64,000 nucleotides of DNA from Acidimicrobiales bacterium (GTDB lineage: Bacteria; Actinomycetota; Acidimicrobiia; Acidimicrobiales; Acidimicrobilacustridaceae), in the NCBI GenBank assembly GCA_025455885.1, contig JALOLR010000005.1, positions 124,001 through 188,000 of the forward strand, written 5' to 3'. The notes beneath the pieces were generated by a model that saw only the letters and a list, made by a program, of their open reading frames with translations, made no database searches and had not been told where the DNA came from. Positions 61,680 to 64,000 of this stretch are shown in pieces. Numbering within the stretch: the first letter of the stretch is position 1; every line of letters starts with the position of its first letter. A program made the position numbers and the translations under genes.

Positions 61680-64000
61680 CTATCCGGAGGCAACCCCTGC
61701 CGTCCGGTCGAGGCGATCGAGGGCCCGGAGCAGCCGGACCTCGGAGACCGCCGACGGAGTCCCGACGGACTGGGCGAAGAGGCTCACCCGCAGCTCCTCG
61801 ATGTCCCAACCGAGTCGTTCGAGCTCGCGATCGACACCCGACCCCGGCGGGAACCGGTCGAGCGCCTCCTGGTACCTCGCCCGAACCCGGCCGACGACCT
61901 CCATCCGCCGCCGATCCCGCCCGGGCGACTCGCCGAGCGTGTCGAGCCGCACGCCCACGGCCTTGAGGTAGCGCTCGACGTCGCTCATCCGGTCCCGCCC
62001 GTTGGCCGACACGAAGCCGTCGAACACCAGGCCCTGGCGCTGCTCGGCCACGTCGTCGAGCGACGGCCGCAACGTCGGCACCGAACCCATCGCCTCGAGC
62101 CGCCGACCGATCACCCGATCGGCGGCCAGCACCCTGGCCGTCGCCCCGAGGAGGGAGCGGACCTGGTCGGCACCGGCCGAGGCCACGTCGGCGGCGAGGT
62201 CCGCGAAGGCGTCGGCATCCCGGACGGGGCCGCCTCGGTCACGCATGATGCCGTCGAGCACCGCCGCCACGACGTCGTCGACGAGTGCCGCGAACCCGCC
62301 CTCGTAGGGACTCCACCCGAGCGCCCGGCGCTGGCCGTCGCTGAGCCCTCCCACGATCCCCTTCTCGGGGAGGGAGACCGCGAGGCGCAGGAGGCGGCGC
62401 GTTCCCGCCCACATGGCGACGCCCTGGGAGCGCCGGTCGGCGTGGATCCGCACGCCCACCGTCGAGCCCTCGTCGACGAGCGCCGGGTACCCGCGCACCA
62501 CGAGCGCGCCGGCCGGGGCCTCGACGACCGCGGGGAGCTCGCCCCCGGGCCACGCGTCGAGACCCGACCGCTCGAGGTGGCCGAGCACGGAGGACAGCGA
62601 CCGTCGCACCTCGTCGCCGAGCGCCGACCGGAGCGCCGCCAGGTCGCGTCCCTGGCCGAGGACCCGCCCGCCGGGTGCCTCGACGCGGAAGATCATCCGG
62701 AGGTGGTCCGGGAGCCCGGCGGCGGCGAGGGTCCTCGGGTCCACGTCGATCCCGGTCCGCGACGCCACGTGGTCGGCCAACCTGCGGGCCAGCGGTGCGG
62801 CGCCCGGCGGGGGCCCGTCGGGCTCGTCGGCGGCGAGGCTGCGGACCACCTCGTCCACGTGGTCGGCGAGAGGGTGCAGCGCCCGCCGGGCCTCGGACGA
62901 GAGGGAGCGCAGCAGCGTCGCGACGAGCTCGCCGCGCAGGCCGGGCACCAGGCGGTCGAAGCCCTCGTCGGTCACCTGGTTGAGCACCTCGACCGGGATG
63001 TGGACGGCCACGCCGTCGTCGGGCGTCCCCGGCTCGAAGTGGTACGAGAGCGGGAGCACGAGGTCGCCCTGGACCCACTCGGTCGGGAAGTCCCGCTCGC
63101 GCAGGGCGCCCGTCGGCCCTGTGAGGAGATCGTCGAGGCGCAGGTCGAGCAGACCCGGATCGTGGCGTCGGGCGTCACGCCACCAGGATTCGAAGTGGCG
63201 GGCCGACACCACCGAGGCAGGGACCCGGGCGTCGTAGGCCGCGAAGAGCGCCTCGTCGTCGGCGGCGAGGTCGGAGCGTCGGAACCGGTGCTCGAGGTCC
63301 TCGCCCTCGGCGAGCAGCGCCCGGTTCGCGGCCACGAAGGGATGGCGCCCCTCCCACTCGTCGAGCACCAACGCATGGCGGAGGAAGATCTCCCGGGCGT
63401 GCTCGGGGTCGATGCGCTCGTAGGGCACGACCCGGTCGACGACGATCGGGAGGCCGAACAGGGTGACGCGCTCCTTGGTCATCGCCGCCCCCCGCCGTCG
63501 CGACCAGTGCGGCTCGTCGTGGTGGCGCTTCACGAGGTGCCCGGCCGCCTCCTCGACCCAACCCGGGTCGATGCGGGCGACCGTGCGGGCGAAGAGCCGC
63601 GACGTCTCCACCAGCTCGGCGGCCATCAGCCAGGACGGGGGCCTGCGGGCCAGGGCCGATCCCGGGAAGATCACGAAGCGCGATCCGCGGGCACCCGTGT
63701 ACTCCCGACCCTCCTCGGCCCGGTGGCCGATGTGGGACAGGAGCCCCGGGAGCAGGGCCCGGTGGACCTGGTCGGGAGAGGCGGCCGTGCCCGACGAACG
63801 CAGCCCGATGCTGTGGGCCACCTGGCGGAGCTGGCTGTGCACGTCCTGCCACTCACGGATGCGCACGAAGTTGAGGTGCTCCCGACGGCACAGGCGACGG
63901 AAGGCCCCCGACCCCATGGCCTTCTGCTGTTCGCCGAGATGACGCCACAGGGAGAGCAGGGACGTGAAGTCCGACGACGGGTCGGCGAAGCGGGCGTGGA
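61680..64000 (-). CDS. hrpA: ATP-dependent RNA helicase HrpA, C-terminal part, runs off the right edge
   Basis: About 773 residues are visible, and the frame is open through the window edge; the true start, with the DExH helicase core, is outside. The last segment before the first in-frame Met reads DPSSDFTSLLSLWRHLGEQQ and then FVRIREWQDVHSQLRQV, as in HrpA. The long C-terminal region is the DUF3418-type tail with LSYHFEPGTPDDGVAVHIPV and HLRMIFRVEAPGGRVLGQGRDLAALR. HrpA rescues stalled ribosomes by acting on mRNA. It ends 22 bp before the copper operon start. Confidence 0.9.
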   Translation of the reverse strand, partial: HARFADPSSDFTSLLSLWRHLGEQQKAMGSGAFRRLCRREHLNFVRIREWQDVHSQLRQVAHSIGLRSSGTAASPDQVHRALLPGLLSHIGHRAEEGREYTGARGSRFVIFPGSALARRPPSWLMAAELVETSRLFARTVARIDPGWVEEAAGHLVKRHHDEPHWSRRRGAAMTKERVTLFGLPIVVDRVVPYERIDPEHAREIFLRHALVLDEWEGRHPFVAANRALLAEGEDLEHRFRRSDLAADDEALFAAYDARVPASVVSARHFESWWRDARRHDPGLLDLRLDDLLTGPTGALRERDFPTEWVQGDLVLPLSYHFEPGTPDDGVAVHIPVEVLNQVTDEGFDRLVPGLRGELVATLLRSLSSEARRALHPLADHVDEVVRSLAADEPDGPPPGAAPLARRLADHVASRTGIDVDPRTLAAAGLPDHLRMIFRVEAPGGRVLGQGRDLAALRSALGDEVRRSLSSVLGHLERSGLDAWPGGELPAVVEAPAGALVVRGYPALVDEGSTVGVRIHADRRSQGVAMWAGTRRLLRLAVSLPEKGIVGGLSDGQRRALGWSPYEGGFAALVDDVVAAVLDGIMRDRGGPVRDADAFADLAADVASAGADQVRSLLGATARVLAADRVIGRRLEAMGSVPTLRPSLDDVAEQRQGLVFDGFVSANGRDRMSDVERYLKAVGVRLDTLGESPGRDRRRMEVVGRVRARYQEALDRFPPGSGVDRELERLGWDIEELRVSLFAQSVGTPSAVSEVRLLRALDRLDRTAGVASG

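Noticed and set aside
61660-61685. A CsoR-type copper operator upstream of the copper operon
   Set aside because: ATACCCCCCACCCCTAT is a mirror, not an inverted, repeat; the GGGGTAT half expected of a CsoR palindrome is not on the right strand. The C-rich tract is noted but not called as a site.

Overview
The window is about 72% GC, densely packed, and reads as a chromosomal segment of a high-GC actinobacterium. The Acidimicrobiia (Ilumatobacter/Iamia-like) is my best guess. The reasons are an AftD-type arabinofuranosyltransferase, a conservon (sensor kinase / roadblock / DUF742 / small GTPase), an F420-type luciferase-like enzyme, a LytR-CpsA-Psr protein, a membrane protein with the GWWQ..DGKWYPPE N-terminus, and many GTG starts. 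At least seven genes have a TANNNT hexamer exactly 6 nt before the start codon, the mark of leaderless transcription. No rRNA, tRNA, CRISPR array, transposase or phage gene was seen, and no gap between genes exceeds 300 bases. The largest gaps (283 bp at 16167-16449, 225 bp at 58245-58469) hold promoters, leaders or terminators.

Layout. 0.4-11.2 kb: cell-envelope polysaccharide genes (PIG-V-like and GT39 mannosyltransferases, a UDP-galactopyranose-mutase-like flavoprotein, a GT4 enzyme, AftD, an alpha/beta hydrolase), several joined by 4-nt stop/start overlaps. 11.3-17.2 kb: a 5'(3')-deoxyribonucleotidase, a small membrane protein, the conservon operon and a membrane protein. 17.3-23.3 kb: gltBD glutamate synthase. 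23.5-37.6 kb: housekeeping and cell-surface genes (M18 aminopeptidase, acyl-CoA ligase, lipoprotein plus J-domain pair, LCP protein, methyltransferase, flavin oxidase, HTH regulator, flavodoxin, class I fumarase, cold-shock protein, NlpC/P60 hydrolase). 37.6-56.7 kb: a mosaic of catabolic enzymes (acyl-CoA ligase, alcohol dehydrogenase, MarR regulator, three amidohydrolases, three hydrolase/cupin genes, P450, F420 enzyme, aldo/keto reductase, VOC, SDR, PhnZ-like HD and SnoaL-like proteins). It contains two paralogous pairs and suggests turnover of some hydrophobic or amide-bearing compound not identified here. 56.8-64 kb: a selenoprotein, a fasciclin lipoprotein, a copper-export operon and the 3' part of hrpA.

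The most striking item is the thioredoxin-fold gene at 56820-57905. It is interrupted by an in-frame TGA at a redox position and followed 20 nt later by a hairpin with a GGTCT apical loop like the E. coli fdhF SECIS. I read it as a selenocysteine protein. Other notable items are a nested hairpin that buries the ribosome-binding site of the F420 enzyme (52064-52156), an inverted repeat over the -35 element of the amidohydrolase-marR operon, a 33-bp direct repeat flanking a hairpin at 280-423, and an NlpC/P60 protein with an apparently dead transglycosylase module.
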